Below, in pieces: positions 20,515-31,732 of a DNA stretch of 64,000 nucleotides. The notes beneath the pieces were generated by a model that worked only from the letters and a program-made list of their open reading frames with translations, made no database searches and was not told the origin of the DNA. How positions within the stretch are numbered: the stretch's first letter is position 1; each line of letters begins with the position of its first letter. The stretch is taken from positions 1 to 64,000 of the forward strand of contig DASYQD010000079.1 in the NCBI GenBank assembly GCA_036005845.1, given 5' to 3'. The translations under genes were made by a program, and so were the position numbers. This DNA is from DASYQD01 sp036005845 (GTDB lineage Bacteria > Acidobacteriota > Thermoanaerobaculia > Multivoradales > JAIOJS01).

Positions 20515-21987
20515 CTACGCCGCCGCGTCGGCCGCCGCCACCGCGGGCTCGTGGCGCCGCTTCCACGCCGCGTGGAGCTGCAGCAGCGGCGCGGTCATGA
20601 AGGTGGTGAGGAGGGCCATCAGCACCATCATCGAGAACACCGGCGGCGAGAGGATGCCGAGGTCGTAGCCGAGGTCGAGGACGATGAGGCCGACGAGGCC
20701 GCGGGTGTTCATCATCGCGCCGAGCGCGAAGGAGTCGGCCCAACCGATGCCGGTGATGCGCGCGGCGATCATCGTGCCGCCGATCTTGCCGGCGATGGCG
20801 ACGCCGATGAGGGCGGCGCAGGCGAGCCAGCCGCCGAGGTCGTCGAGCAGGCCGATCTGCGTTCGCAGGCCGGTGAAGGCGAAGAAGAGCGGCAGCAGCA
20901 GCACCGAGGCGAAGGTCTCGAGGCGCCGCCGCAGGTAGCTGTGCACGCTCGAGTGGCGCGGCATCGCAACGCCGGCGAGGAAGGCGCCGAAGAGGGCGTG
21001 GATGCCGATCACTTCGGTGATGAGGGCGCAGAGGAAGAGGAACGACAGCGCGCCGGCCACCAGCGCCTCGCCCTCGACGTTGCCGCGCAAGAGGCGCGAG
21101 GCGGCGGGCTTGACGACGAGCAGCATGAGCAGCACGAAGGCGGCGGTCAACAGGAAGGTGACGAGCGCGCCGGCCAGCGCCGTCGCCTCGACCAGAGTGA
21201 CCACCAGCGCCAGCAGGCACCAGGCGGTGACGTCGTCGACGGCGGCGCAGGCGATCGCGGTGGCGCCCAGCGGCGTGCGGGTGAGGCCGCGGTCCTCGAG
21301 GATGCGCGCCAGCACCGGGAAGGCGGTGATCGACATCGCCGTGCCCATGAAGAGGGCGAAGGCGGAAAAGCGCGTCCCCGGCGGCGCCAGCGAGCGGTAG
21401 AGCACCAGCGACAGCGCGCTGCCGAGCAGGAACGGCACGGTGATGCTCAGGTGGCTCACCCACACCGCCGCGTGCGCCGTCCGCCGCAGGTGCGCGGCGT
21501 CGAGGTCGATGCCGACGATGAACATGAAGAGCACGACGCCGATCTGGCTGAGGAGGCGCAGCGCGCCCATGGAATCCGGCGGGAAGAGGAAGGTCTGCGT
21601 CTGCGGCCAGATCCAGCCGAGCAGCGACGGGCCGAGCAGGATGCCGGCGATCATCTCGCCGATCACCGCCGGCTGGTGGAAGCGGCGGAAGAGGCCACCC
21701 ATCAGCCGTGCCGCGACGACGATCACCACCACCTGCAGCAGCAGGAGCGGCAGCGGACTCTGCAGGTTGGCGCGCAGGCGCGAGAGGAGGCCGCCGGCAG
21801 GGACCAGCGGGTGAACCGCAGCTCCAGCCGCCGCGGCCTGAGGAGCCGTGGTGGCGCGTGGTGCCGCGGATGCGTTCGTCGTGGCGTCGAAGCGCGAGCC
21901 GAGCTGCAGGATGCCGGCGATCGCGGCCACGAAGAGGCCGATGACCAGCACGTAGACGGCGACCTTGCGGATCAAGCTCAGGTTCAC
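20515..21987 (-). CDS. Cation/proton antiporter, CPA2 family
   Basis: 490 aa, GTG start. About 13 hydrophobic segments follow an N-terminal anchor and a flexible 40-residue linker. Recognisable family stretches are GEMIAGILLGPSLLGW, QIGVVLFMFIVGIDLD, MGTAMSITAFPVLARIL and VDDVTAWCLLA; the DD pair is where the ion-binding acidic residues of Na+/H+ exchangers sit. Late segments include GAMMNTRGLVGLIVLDLG. The protein exchanges monovalent cations (Na+ or K+) for protons across the inner membrane. It lacks the C-terminal RCK/TrkA nucleotide-binding domain of KefB/KefC. No neighbour gives the substrate. Confidence 0.92.
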   Translation of the reverse strand: MNLSLIRKVAVYVLVIGLFVAAIAGILQLGSRFDATTNASAAPRATTAPQAAAAGAAVHPLVPAGGLLSRLRANLQSPLPLLLLQVVVIVVAARLMGGLFRRFHQPAVIGEMIAGILLGPSLLGWIWPQTQTFLFPPDSMGALRLLSQIGVVLFMFIVGIDLDAAHLRRTAHAAVWVSHLSITVPFLLGSALSLVLYRSLAPPGTRFSAFALFMGTAMSITAFPVLARILEDRGLTRTPLGATAIACAAVDDVTAWCLLALVVTLVEATALAGALVTFLLTAAFVLLMLLVVKPAASRLLRGNVEGEALVAGALSFLFLCALITEVIGIHALFGAFLAGVAMPRHSSVHSYLRRRLETFASVLLLPLFFAFTGLRTQIGLLDDLGGWLACAALIGVAIAGKIGGTMIAARITGIGWADSFALGAMMNTRGLVGLIVLDLGYDLGILSPPVFSMMVLMALLTTFMTAPLLQLHAAWKRRHEPAVAAADAAA

Positions 21988-22120
21988 GGGACGCGAAGCC
22001 TACCTCTGCCTGCCTCTGCCGGAATACGCGTCAAAAAGCAGAGGGCCGGCGACCGCTTAGACGGCCGGAGCCGCCAAGATTCGCCGCCGCGCCGCCCTTT
22101 GCGCGATGATCTGAGCGCCC

Positions 22121-24853
<2,733 letters not shown>

Positions 24854-24937
24854 CCGCGGCCGGCGGCGGATTTGCAAACCGCGCTACCGGGCGCGCCACC
24901 AGGCGCGAATGCCCGGCCGCATCGAGGAGGTCATTCC

Positions 24938-25675
24938 TTGCAGATATACCAGTCCGCGCCGCAGGCGGAACGGCCGCGTCCACCCCATCGCAACACCACC
25001 GGCTTGCGCCCGGTGCCGCCAAACCGCGGCGCGCAGCGCTGTCGCCGCAAGTTCCTGCGCTTCTTCCCCGGCGGCTTCCACGACGAGAAGTACCTGGACT
25101 GGGAGCGCGGCTACAAGGAGGAGGCGCACCGGCGCTGGCTCGCCGAGCTCGATCGTCGGGCTCATCGCGAGCTGCTGCGCGCGGGCGACTTCGCCGAGGT
25201 GGCGGCGCGAGCGGTGAAGATCGAGTCGCGCACCAATCTGCTCTTCTCGTTCGAGAAGATGGCGCTGCGCGACGCGGTGCGCGAGCCGCGCGGCGCCGAG
25301 GCCTTCGCGCGCGGGCTCTACGACTTCTTGCATGGCGGCGGCGACCTCGCCCGACGCTTCGAGCGCTGGGTCGAGGCGGTGGCGGGGCTCCCCCGCCGCC
25401 AGACCCGAGTGCTCACCTGGCCGCTGCTCACCGTCTTCGGCTTCCTCGCGCAGCCGGACACGCACGTGTTCCTCAAGCCCATGGTCACCCGCCGCGCCGC
25501 GCAGGAGTACGACTACGAGCTCCGTTACCGCCCTCGTCCCGACTGGGAGACGTACGCCAGCCTGCTCGACTTCGCGGCGTCGGTACGCCACGACCTGCGC
25601 GACCTGCGGCCGCGCGACCTCATCGACATCCAGTCGTTCTTGTGGGTGCAAGGGTCGGAGGAATACGCCGAGTGA
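24938..25675 (+). CDS. Hypothetical protein, ~245 aa
   Basis: I place the start at TTG 24938 because GAGGAGG lies seven bases upstream; a TTG 66 bp earlier has no SD. The N-terminal ~45 residues are proline/arginine-rich and low in order. The rest (from RRKFLRFFPGGFHDEKYLDW) is helical, with conserved-looking YDYELRYRPRPDWETYASLL and RDLIDIQSFLWVQGS segments. No enzyme motif or transmembrane segment was seen and I do not recognise the family. It lies 84 bp after the kinase gene and 28 bp before the DinB gene on the same strand. Confidence 0.75.
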   Translation: MQIYQSAPQAERPRPPHRNTTGLRPVPPNRGAQRCRRKFLRFFPGGFHDEKYLDWERGYKEEAHRRWLAELDRRAHRELLRAGDFAEVAARAVKIESRTNLLFSFEKMALRDAVREPRGAEAFARGLYDFLHGGGDLARRFERWVEAVAGLPRRQTRVLTWPLLTVFGFLAQPDTHVFLKPMVTRRAAQEYDYELRYRPRPDWETYASLLDFAASVRHDLRDLRPRDLIDIQSFLWVQGSEEYAE

Positions 25676-25703
25676 GGGCGCGGCGGTGCTAGGTTAGGCG
25701 GCG

Positions 25704-26276
25704 GTGGAACCCGCACCCGTCGCCGAGCCGTGGACCGCCGCGGAGATCGTGCGCGACCTCACCGCCGTGCGCGCATGGAGCGCGCGCTTCTGGCAGCAAT
25801 TCGACGTGGCGGAGTTCTTCGCGCCGATCGGTGACGCCTGGTCGCCGGCGGACCACGTGCGGCATCTCGTAAAGTCGAACCGCCCGGTGGCCATGGCGCT
25901 CGGTTTGCCGAAGATCGTGCTGCTGCTCCGCTTCGGCTTCGCGCGGCGGCCTTCGGCGCCCTACTCGCAGCTCGTCGCCCGCTACCACGGCGAGCTGGCG
26001 GCGGGCCTGAAGGCGGGCAGCTACGCGGCCTCGCCGCTACCGCCTGAACGCCAAACGGCCGAGGAGCGCCAGCGCTCACTCACCAACCTCGACGAGACGG
26101 CCGCCGCGGTCGGCCGCGCCCTCGGCAAGTGGGGCGAGCGCGCCCTCGACCGCCTCCGCATTCCGCACCCGGCCATGGGCCCACTGACGGTGCGCGAGAT
26201 GGCGTTCTTTACGCTCTACCACAACACGCACCACGTCCTCGGCGCCGCGCGGCGCCTCGAGACGAAGGCGAGCTGA
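25704..26276 (+). CDS. DinB/YfiT-family four-helix metalloprotein
   Basis: 190 aa, GTG start. Three histidine positions typical of DinB_2 domains are visible: ADHVRHL near residue 50 and YHNTHHV near 173-179. They bind a divalent metal in a four-helix bundle. Members act as thiol-dependent transferases (bacillithiol, mycothiol or glutathione conjugation) or metal-dependent hydrolases. The substrate is not predictable here. It follows the hypothetical gene by 28 bp. Confidence 0.82.
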   Translation: MEPAPVAEPWTAAEIVRDLTAVRAWSARFWQQFDVAEFFAPIGDAWSPADHVRHLVKSNRPVAMALGLPKIVLLLRFGFARRPSAPYSQLVARYHGELAAGLKAGSYAASPLPPERQTAEERQRSLTNLDETAAAVGRALGKWGERALDRLRIPHPAMGPLTVREMAFFTLYHNTHHVLGAARRLETKAS

Positions 26277-26281
26277 TCGTT

Positions 26282-26305
26282 GTCGTCGCGCCTCAGCGCG
26301 GCGAC
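26282..26305. terminator. Hairpin between convergent genes
   Basis: A 10-bp stem (GTCGTCGCGC with GCGCGGCGAC, one G-U pair) and a CTCA loop lie between the convergent DinB and PEGA-like genes. The loop contains the stop codon of the minus-strand gene. There is no good T-run on either side, so termination activity is only plausible. Confidence 0.4.
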
Positions 26306-26634
26306 GCTTCACGCTCGAGCGCGACGTAGAGCGGCCCGACTCCCAACATCGCGAAGAGCATCGTGCCGAAGCCGGCGCGGTTGCTCGCCACCATGCGCAC
26401 CTCTTCGCCGGCGCCGAGCTCGACTTCGATGCTCTTTCGGAGCAACGTGTTGAACGCCTTCAACCGATGCCGCCCGGGCTCCACGTCGCCCGTCGCCGAC
26501 TGGCCCGGCATCAGCACCCCCAGCCGCTCGCCGTCGAGCCACACGGTGATCGGATAGGGATCGCCCAGCCCTCCGGGCGGCGGCCGACGAACCGTCAGGC
26601 GCGCCGGCCGCGGTGACATCTCCAGCTCCGCCAC
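26293..26634 (-). CDS. Hypothetical 113-aa protein with PEGA-like beta-sandwich character
   Basis: The centre (PITVWLDGERLGVLMPGQS, then GRHRLKAF) follows the PEGA-type pattern of a short beta-sandwich that displays a 'value / G.h.l.a' strand pair. A hydrophobic stretch near the C-terminus (MLFAMLGVGPLYVAL) could be a membrane tail. Start is GTG 26634 with a weak SD; an ATG five codons later is an alternative. Convergent with DinB and divergent from the ferritin-like gene. Confidence 0.65.
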   Translation of the reverse strand: MAELEMSPRPARLTVRRPPPGGLGDPYPITVWLDGERLGVLMPGQSATGDVEPGRHRLKAFNTLLRKSIEVELGAGEEVRMVASNRAGFGTMLFAMLGVGPLYVALEREASPR

Positions 26635-26698
26635 GGCCGCATCCTAGGCGCTCGGCCGCGATCTTGCAGCGCGAGCGCGCGGGAGGGAGAGGAGCGTC

Positions 26699-27175
26699 AT
26701 GGCGAAAAACAAGAAGAAGAACGCATCGAAGGGCGGCCGCGAGCAGCTGATCGCCGACCTCAACGAGGACCTCGCCCGCGAGTACCAGGCGATCATCGCC
26801 TACGTCGTCTACTCGCAGGTGTTGAAGGGCGCCGAGTACATGGCGATCGCCGCCGAGCTCGAGAAGCACGCCGCCGAGGAGCTCGGGCACGCCATCCTGG
26901 TGGCGCAGCAGATCGATTACCTGGGCGGCACGCCGGCGGTCGTCCCCAAGCCGGTCAAGCTGTCCGACGATCCGCGGGCGCTGCTGCGCTTCGACCTCGA
27001 GAACGAGGCCGAGACCATCCGCAACTACCGCCGCCGCCTGCGGCAGGCGGAAGCGCTGTCGGAGTTCGCCATCGCCGAGCACCTCCGCGAGATCCTGATG
27101 GCCGAGCAGGAACACCTGATCGACCTCGCCACCGCGCTCGGCGAGGACCCGCCGGACCTCAGCGAAGCGCCGTAA
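26699..27175 (+). CDS. Ferritin-like diiron protein (bacterioferritin/Dps superfamily)
   Basis: 158 aa, ATG preceded by a purine-rich GGGAGGGAGAGGAG. After a lysine-rich tail (KNKKKNASKGG) come four helices with the diiron pattern: EDLAREYQA, EKHAAEELGHA (E..H), ENEAETIRNYR and EILMAEQEHL (E..H). These Glu/His positions form the two-iron site used for Fe(II) oxidation and storage or for peroxide detoxification. The basic N-terminal tail recalls DNA-binding Dps proteins, though that role is inference. Single gene. Confidence 0.88.
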   Translation: MAKNKKKNASKGGREQLIADLNEDLAREYQAIIAYVVYSQVLKGAEYMAIAAELEKHAAEELGHAILVAQQIDYLGGTPAVVPKPVKLSDDPRALLRFDLENEAETIRNYRRRLRQAEALSEFAIAEHLREILMAEQEHLIDLATALGEDPPDLSEAP

Positions 27176-27200
27176 CGCATCGCGCGCTGCTGCCCTCGGG

Positions 27201-27839
27201 CTAGAGGGGTGAGAGGTCGCGAACGCCGAGCGGATCGAGGCGTCCGAAGAGGGCGCGCGGCCGCCGCTCGAAGGCGGGCCGATGGACGCGCACGATGTCG
27301 AACGAGGAGAGCGCGAAGGCCAGCGCCACCCACCAGAACGCGAAGGGTCCGATCGGCTCGAACTCGAAGTCCATGCCGGAGCGCACGGCGCGGATCGCGG
27401 TCACCGCGAGGAAAGCGCCGACGACGACGAAGAGGATCCCCATCCTGCCCGAGACCAGCGCCCGCCGCCGCATCTTCTCGAGCTCGCTCGCCCGCGGCAT
27501 CGTCCACAGCTCGCGCGAGCGCTCGACCAGCGACCACGCGAAGGGCAGGAACACCGGCCAGCCCTCGCGCGCCATCGCCATCACCACCCGGCCGACCTCG
27601 GGATAGAGCACGCCGAGGCCGACCACGAGGAGCCCGCCGGCCCACAGCGGCGGCGGCTTGCGCAGCCGCGTCGCGATGTCGGTGAGCGTGAGCTGCGCCA
27701 GGGAGAAGATCACCTCGATGAAGACCAGCGCCTCGAGGGATTCGCCGATCCACGGCTGCCACCCGGGCGCCAGCGCGTAGACGACGGCGCCACCGACGAG
27801 CGCGAGCTCGGGGAGGAGCTTGGCGAGGAGCGCACCCAC
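27201..27839 (-). CDS. Integral membrane protein, 212 aa, unknown function
   Basis: Five or so hydrophobic segments (LVGGAVVYALA, ALVFIEVIFSLAQL, LWAGGLLVVGLGVLY, ILFVVVGAFLAVTAI, FAFWWVALAFALSSFDIV) with a basic C-terminus. GTG start at 27839, 17 bp after the thiolase stop, so it is co-transcribed. No family recognised. Confidence 0.75.
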   Translation of the reverse strand: MGALLAKLLPELALVGGAVVYALAPGWQPWIGESLEALVFIEVIFSLAQLTLTDIATRLRKPPPLWAGGLLVVGLGVLYPEVGRVVMAMAREGWPVFLPFAWSLVERSRELWTMPRASELEKMRRRALVSGRMGILFVVVGAFLAVTAIRAVRSGMDFEFEPIGPFAFWWVALAFALSSFDIVRVHRPAFERRPRALFGRLDPLGVRDLSPL

Positions 27840-27856
27840 GATAGAGAACGAAACTT

Positions 27857-29053
27857 CTAGCCTTTGACCTCGAACAGGGCCGCGATGCCGACGTCGCCGG
27901 CGGCGCAGCCGAAGACGAGGACGCGGCCGCCGCCGAGGTCCACCGCTTCTTCCAGCGCCTCGATGAGCACGCGCGTCAGGGTCGGTCCCTGCGGGTGGCC
28001 CCAGACGAGCGAGCTGCCGGTGTTGTTCATCTTGTGCCAGTCGTAGCCGAGGACCTTGGCGAAGATGGCGTCGTTGACGGCGAAGGGATTGTGGTTCTTG
28101 ACCACCGCGACGTCGTTCATCGTCAGCCCGGTTCGCGCCAACAGTTTCTGCACCGCGACGACCGGCGCCTCGGGCATGAACGCGGGCGCCACGCGCACCT
28201 CGGTCTTCGCGACGAAGCGGATGTCGATCTCGGGCCGGCGCGACAGCTCGCGCGCCTTCTCCTCGCTCGTCACCAGCAGGGTTGCCATCCCGTCGGAAGC
28301 GTGGGTCTGCGTGCCGCTGGTCACCGTGGGCTCGAGCTCGCGCATCGCCGCCAGCGCCTCGCGCGTGAGCCTACGCACTCCGGCGTCGCTGTCGACGCGG
28401 CCGAGCTTCTTGCCGGAGTTGTCGAGCACGTCGAAGGGGACGAGGATGCGGTCGAGCCAGCCGCGGCCGAGGGTCTCGAAGTACTGCTCGTGACGCCAGA
28501 GCGCCAGCTCGTCGACCTCGCGGCGGTCGATGCTGTGCTTGCGCGCGGCGTTGCCGGCGGTCGTCAGCATCGCCTGGCCGGTCGCGGGGTCGAAGCCGAA
28601 GTTGTCCCACACGTCGGCGAGCGCGAAGGTGCGCTGCGGCGTGCGGCGTTCGGGAAAGACGCCCACCGGCGAGTCGCTGGTGCGGTCGAAGGTGACGACG
28701 CCGACGACGTCGCGCCCCGATTGCACCTCGTTGCCGGCGAGCAGCACGGCTTGCAGGCCAGTGGCGCACGCCTGCTCGACGTGGAAGCCGGGCACGCGCT
28801 CGCCCAGGCAGCTCGCCACCAACGGCGCGGTCCAGAACTTCCAGTGCCAGGGCACCGTCGAGCCGATGACGAGCGACTCGAGCTCGCTCTTCGGCACCTG
28901 GCGTAGCGACAGGATGCGCGCCGCCGCCTCGCCGGCGAACTGGCCGATGTTGACCTCGGCGAGCGGCGACTGCTGCCAGGCCGGGAAGTAGCTGCTGCCC
29001 CAGGTGCCATATGGAATCCGCGCGCGGGGGTGGAGTCGATCTTCGGGCGTCAT
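27857..29053 (-). CDS. Thiolase-family protein (acetyl-CoA acetyltransferase-like)
   Basis: 398 aa, ATG with AGGAGG. Thiolase landmarks are present: VEQACATGLQA with nucleophile C96, NHNPFAVND, NNTGSSLVWGHPQGPT (GHP.G active-site loop) and GCAAGDVG near the C-terminus (second Cys). These enzymes cleave or form beta-ketoacyl-CoA by Claisen chemistry in the cytosol. The GSSLVWGHPQG loop differs slightly from the classic NGGAIALGHP, as in the more divergent thiolase-like subfamilies, so the acyl substrate is uncertain. The XRE regulator gene ends 25 bp upstream and a membrane-protein gene follows 17 bp downstream. Confidence 0.9.
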   Translation of the reverse strand: MTPEDRLHPRARIPYGTWGSSYFPAWQQSPLAEVNIGQFAGEAAARILSLRQVPKSELESLVIGSTVPWHWKFWTAPLVASCLGERVPGFHVEQACATGLQAVLLAGNEVQSGRDVVGVVTFDRTSDSPVGVFPERRTPQRTFALADVWDNFGFDPATGQAMLTTAGNAARKHSIDRREVDELALWRHEQYFETLGRGWLDRILVPFDVLDNSGKKLGRVDSDAGVRRLTREALAAMRELEPTVTSGTQTHASDGMATLLVTSEEKARELSRRPEIDIRFVAKTEVRVAPAFMPEAPVVAVQKLLARTGLTMNDVAVVKNHNPFAVNDAIFAKVLGYDWHKMNNTGSSLVWGHPQGPTLTRVLIEALEEAVDLGGGRVLVFGCAAGDVGIAALFEVKG

Positions 29054-29078
29054 GCGGCCTCCTGCCGGCTATTGTGTC

Positions 29079-29324
29079 TCACGCTGGGCGAGCCACTGCC
29101 GCGGGCCCTTCCTCGTGCCGCGCCGGCGCCTCGTCGTCGGGCTCGAAGATGCCTTCGATGGGCTGACCGAAGAGCCGCGCGATACGGAACGCCAGCGGCA
29201 GACCGGGGTCGTACTTGCCGGTCTCGATGGCGTTGACCGTCTGCCGCGACACCTGCAGCCGCCCCGCCAGCTCCGCTTGCGACCAACTGCGCTCGGCGCG
29301 CAGCACCCGCAGCCGGTTCCTCAC
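29079..29324 (-). CDS. XRE-family helix-turn-helix regulator
   Basis: 81 aa, GTG start overlapping the preceding stop codon (GTGA), so translation is coupled. The entire protein is one Cro/C1-type domain: LRVLRAERSWSQAELAGRL, VSRQTVNAIETGKYDPGLPL, AFRIARLFGQPIEGIF. This is the compact YozG/immunity-regulator type usually paired with a DUF2178-like membrane protein. An acidic, proline/glutamate tail follows. It probably represses its own promoter through the inverted repeats at 29783-29843. Confidence 0.9.
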   Translation of the reverse strand: MRNRLRVLRAERSWSQAELAGRLQVSRQTVNAIETGKYDPGLPLAFRIARLFGQPIEGIFEPDDEAPARHEEGPAAVARPA

Positions 29325-29758
29325 CGGTACCTCCGCGCCACCCACCACTGCGCGAAACCCCAGACGAAGAACATCAGGAACAGCGGCGTGGTGATGTCGA
29401 GGCTGGGCCCTCCCGCACGCTCGACGACGCGCCACGACATCATGAACAGCGCCCCGACGCCGAACGTCAGCCCCAACGCCTCGAGCTGGACTTTGCGCAA
29501 GAGCTCGTCGGCCTCGCGCAGGAAGACGATGTAGGCGTGCAGCGCTGCCACGCCGGGAAGCGCGGTCAACGCCGCAACCGCCCAGCCGAGCGGGCCGTGG
29601 AACGTCGCGCCGCCGTGCTTGACCGTCAGGCTGCCGACGGTCCACAGGGCGACCCAGGCGAGGAGCCAGTAGTTGTAGCGCATGAGGTTGCGGTGGTCGT
29701 GGGCGGTGAGGTCGCCGCAGAAGGTGGAGCGGGTTCGGGCGGTGAGCTCGGGGGTCAC
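29321..29758 (-). CDS. Small integral membrane protein preceding XRE regulator
   Basis: 145 aa from GTG 29758, chosen because GAGGAGGG sits four to five bases upstream; the frame extends further but without an SD. Four hydrophobic segments are visible (NYWLLAWVALWTVGSL, LGWAVAALTALPGVAAL, LGLTFGVGALFMM, PLFLMFFVWGFAQWWVA). The arrangement of a four-TM protein translationally coupled to a small XRE regulator is recurrent in bacteria, with the membrane partner often of the DUF2178 type. The sensing role is inference. Confidence 0.78.
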   Translation of the reverse strand: MTPELTARTRSTFCGDLTAHDHRNLMRYNYWLLAWVALWTVGSLTVKHGGATFHGPLGWAVAALTALPGVAALHAYIVFLREADELLRKVQLEALGLTFGVGALFMMSWRVVERAGGPSLDITTPLFLMFFVWGFAQWWVARRYR

Positions 29759-29782
29759 GGATCCCTCCTCGTGTGAAGCGAG

Positions 29783-29843
29783 CTTGGCGTTTTGCCAAGT
29801 GTGCTTGACAAGAAGAGTAAATGCAGCTTGACTGAATGTCAAG
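29783..29843 (-). promoter_or_regulatory. Promoter with inverted-repeat operators for the membrane protein/XRE unit
   Basis: On the minus strand TTGACA (29842-29837), a 17-base spacer and TACTCT (29819-29814) make a sigma-70-like promoter. Two perfect 6-bp inverted repeats with 5-base spacers surround it: CTTGAC-N5-GTCAAG at 29827-29843 (covering the -35) and CTTGGC-N5-GCCAAG at 29783-29799 (downstream of the start site). A shorter CTTG-A-CAAG palindrome sits between them at 29804-29812. The shared CTTGRC/GYCAAG arms suggest one DNA-binding protein, most simply the XRE regulator of this unit. Confidence 0.7.
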
Positions 29844-29947
29844 CATCATTTACAGACCCCCGCTGACGCGCGGTGGTCAACGGATGGTCGCCGGATGCTG
29901 ACGTCGCCTCTTGCGAGTCCCCCACGAGGCGGGCTAGGGTCGCGTCC

Positions 29948-30874
29948 GTGGCTCACGACCGCCTGAGCGTCGCTCTCCTGTCGGAGGTCTTTCCGGACAC
30001 TGCCGCGCAGGAGCGGCTCCCGGCTGCCTTGGCCGCGGCGCGTGACCGCGGGGCGGAGCTGGTCGTGCTTCCCGAGCTGCCGCTCAACCCGTGGTCGCCG
30101 GCTTCGGCGCAGCCGCGCGCGGAGGATGCCGAGCCGCCACGAGGACCGCGACATGGAGTGCTCGCAGACGCCGCGCGCGCAGTCGGCGTGGCCGTGCTCG
30201 GCGGCGCCATCGTCGAAGAGGACGGCGTGCGCCGCAACCGCGCGCTGCTCTTCGGTCGCGACGGCTCGCTGCTCGCCGCCTACGACAAGAACCATCTGCC
30301 GAACGAGGAAGGGTTCTGGGAAGCGGCGCACTACCAGCCCGGCAACGCGCCGCCGAATCCGGCGTGGGTCGACGGCTTCGCGATCGGCATCCAGCTCTGC
30401 TCCGATCTCAACCGCCCCGAGCTGGGCCACGCACTGGCGGCGGCGGGCGCGCTCGCCATCGTCGGACCGCGCGCCACCCAGGCGGCGACGTGGGAGCGGT
30501 GGCGCCTCGTGCTGCAGGCGACGGCGATGACCGCCTGCGCCTACGTCCTCAGCGTCGCGCGGCCGCGGCCGGAGAACGGCGTGACGCTCGGCGGCCCGTC
30601 GTTCGTCGCCGGACCCGACGGCACGGTGCTGCTCGAGAGCCAGGAGCCGCTGGTGCTGGTGACGCTCGAGCGGCGTGCAGTCCAGACGGCGCGGCAGGGC
30701 TATCCCGGCTACCTCACCGTGCGTCCCGAGCTCTACGCCGGCGCGTGGGAGCAGGCCGGACGCGCGATGGCGATCGAGGCCGCGGCGGCCGACGACGACA
30801 CCGACATCGAAAGCCTCGACGAGGCGCGCGCGCCGCACTCCAGAACGCAGCCGTTCGCGATCCCACGAGGCTGA
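29948..30874 (+). CDS. Carbon-nitrogen hydrolase (nitrilase superfamily)
   Basis: 308 aa from GTG 29948. The Glu-Lys-Cys triad is visible: LPELPLNPW (E43), YDKNHLPNE (K114) and IQLCSDLNRPE (C151). These enzymes hydrolyse amides or nitriles via a thioester intermediate in the cytosol, for example N-carbamoyl compounds or omega-amides. The C-terminal ~35 residues after the domain are acidic and unordered. An in-frame extension to 29873 exists but contains the divergent gene's leader and no SD. Divergent from the XRE unit. Substrate not predictable. Confidence 0.88.
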   Translation: MAHDRLSVALLSEVFPDTAAQERLPAALAAARDRGAELVVLPELPLNPWSPASAQPRAEDAEPPRGPRHGVLADAARAVGVAVLGGAIVEEDGVRRNRALLFGRDGSLLAAYDKNHLPNEEGFWEAAHYQPGNAPPNPAWVDGFAIGIQLCSDLNRPELGHALAAAGALAIVGPRATQAATWERWRLVLQATAMTACAYVLSVARPRPENGVTLGGPSFVAGPDGTVLLESQEPLVLVTLERRAVQTARQGYPGYLTVRPELYAGAWEQAGRAMAIEAAAADDDTDIESLDEARAPHSRTQPFAIPRG

Positions 30875-30922
30875 GCGGCGGCGACCGTCGTTCGGATCGC
30901 GGCAGCGATTCTGTCGTTGCGT

Positions 30923-31720
30923 TCAGCGCCCGGCCAAGCCGCCGATCACGTCGATGAGCGCGTGAGCGATGGCGCCGGGCACGATGCTCCGCCGCCAGGC
31001 GGCCAGCAGACCGAAGCCGAGGCCATAGATCGCCGTCACCAGGGCCGGCCGCCATCCCTGGTAGAGATGCGCGACGCCGAAGATGAGCGCTTGCGCCGCG
31101 ACTGCCAGCGGCAGGCTGCCGCCGAGCGCCCAGAGCTGCGGCTGCAGGTAGCCGCGAAAGACCGCCTCCTCGCAACAGCCGGCGGCGATCGACACGACGA
31201 CCCAGAGAAGAATCTCGGCGGGCTGGCGCGGCAGCAGGAACGCGGTTCTCGCCGGCGCCGGCGCGAGCATCCATTGCAGTGCCAGCGAGACGCCGCGCAG
31301 CATCACCACGGTGCCGGCGGCGAGCAGGACGTCGCGGCCGGCGTCGAGCGGTGAACGCCAGCGCCTGCCGACGAGGTCGATCGCCGCACGGCCCTGCTTG
31401 CGCAGACCGATGACGACGAACCAGACGAGCCCCAGCTCGAGCGCCAGCAGCGAGACGTAGAGCGGCAGACGGGAGGTAGCGGCGGCGCCGCCGGGGAATG
31501 CCGCGCCACCTCGCCGCAGCAGAGAGACGGCGGCGATGCCGGCGACGATGAGCAGGAAGCGAAAGGTGTGACGTCGCGAGGCCAGCGGCTGCGGCTCGGC
31601 TGCGGTCGGCGGCGCACCAACAACCGTCCGCAGCGCGGCAGCAACCGTCGCTGGCACGGACGGAGTGTCCGCGGAGGAAGCGGAGCGCGGCGTTGGCGTC
31701 GGGTTCAACTCACGAGTCAT
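30923..31720 (-). CDS. CPBP-family intramembrane metalloprotease
   Basis: 265 aa. A ~50-residue polar N-terminus precedes 6-7 membrane segments. The CPBP (Abi/CAAX) motifs are intact: CCEEAVFRG (EE..xR), FGVAHLYQG and AIAHALID, supplying the Glu and two His zinc ligands of the Rce1-type active site. Bacterial members process or degrade membrane peptides and can confer bacteriocin self-immunity. It is 12 bp downstream of the TetR gene, so probably controlled by it. Confidence 0.9.
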   Translation of the reverse strand: MTRELNPTPTPRSASSADTPSVPATVAAALRTVVGAPPTAAEPQPLASRRHTFRFLLIVAGIAAVSLLRRGGAAFPGGAAATSRLPLYVSLLALELGLVWFVVIGLRKQGRAAIDLVGRRWRSPLDAGRDVLLAAGTVVMLRGVSLALQWMLAPAPARTAFLLPRQPAEILLWVVVSIAAGCCEEAVFRGYLQPQLWALGGSLPLAVAAQALIFGVAHLYQGWRPALVTAIYGLGFGLLAAWRRSIVPGAIAHALIDVIGGLAGR

Positions 31721-31732
31721 GGTGATCCTTCG

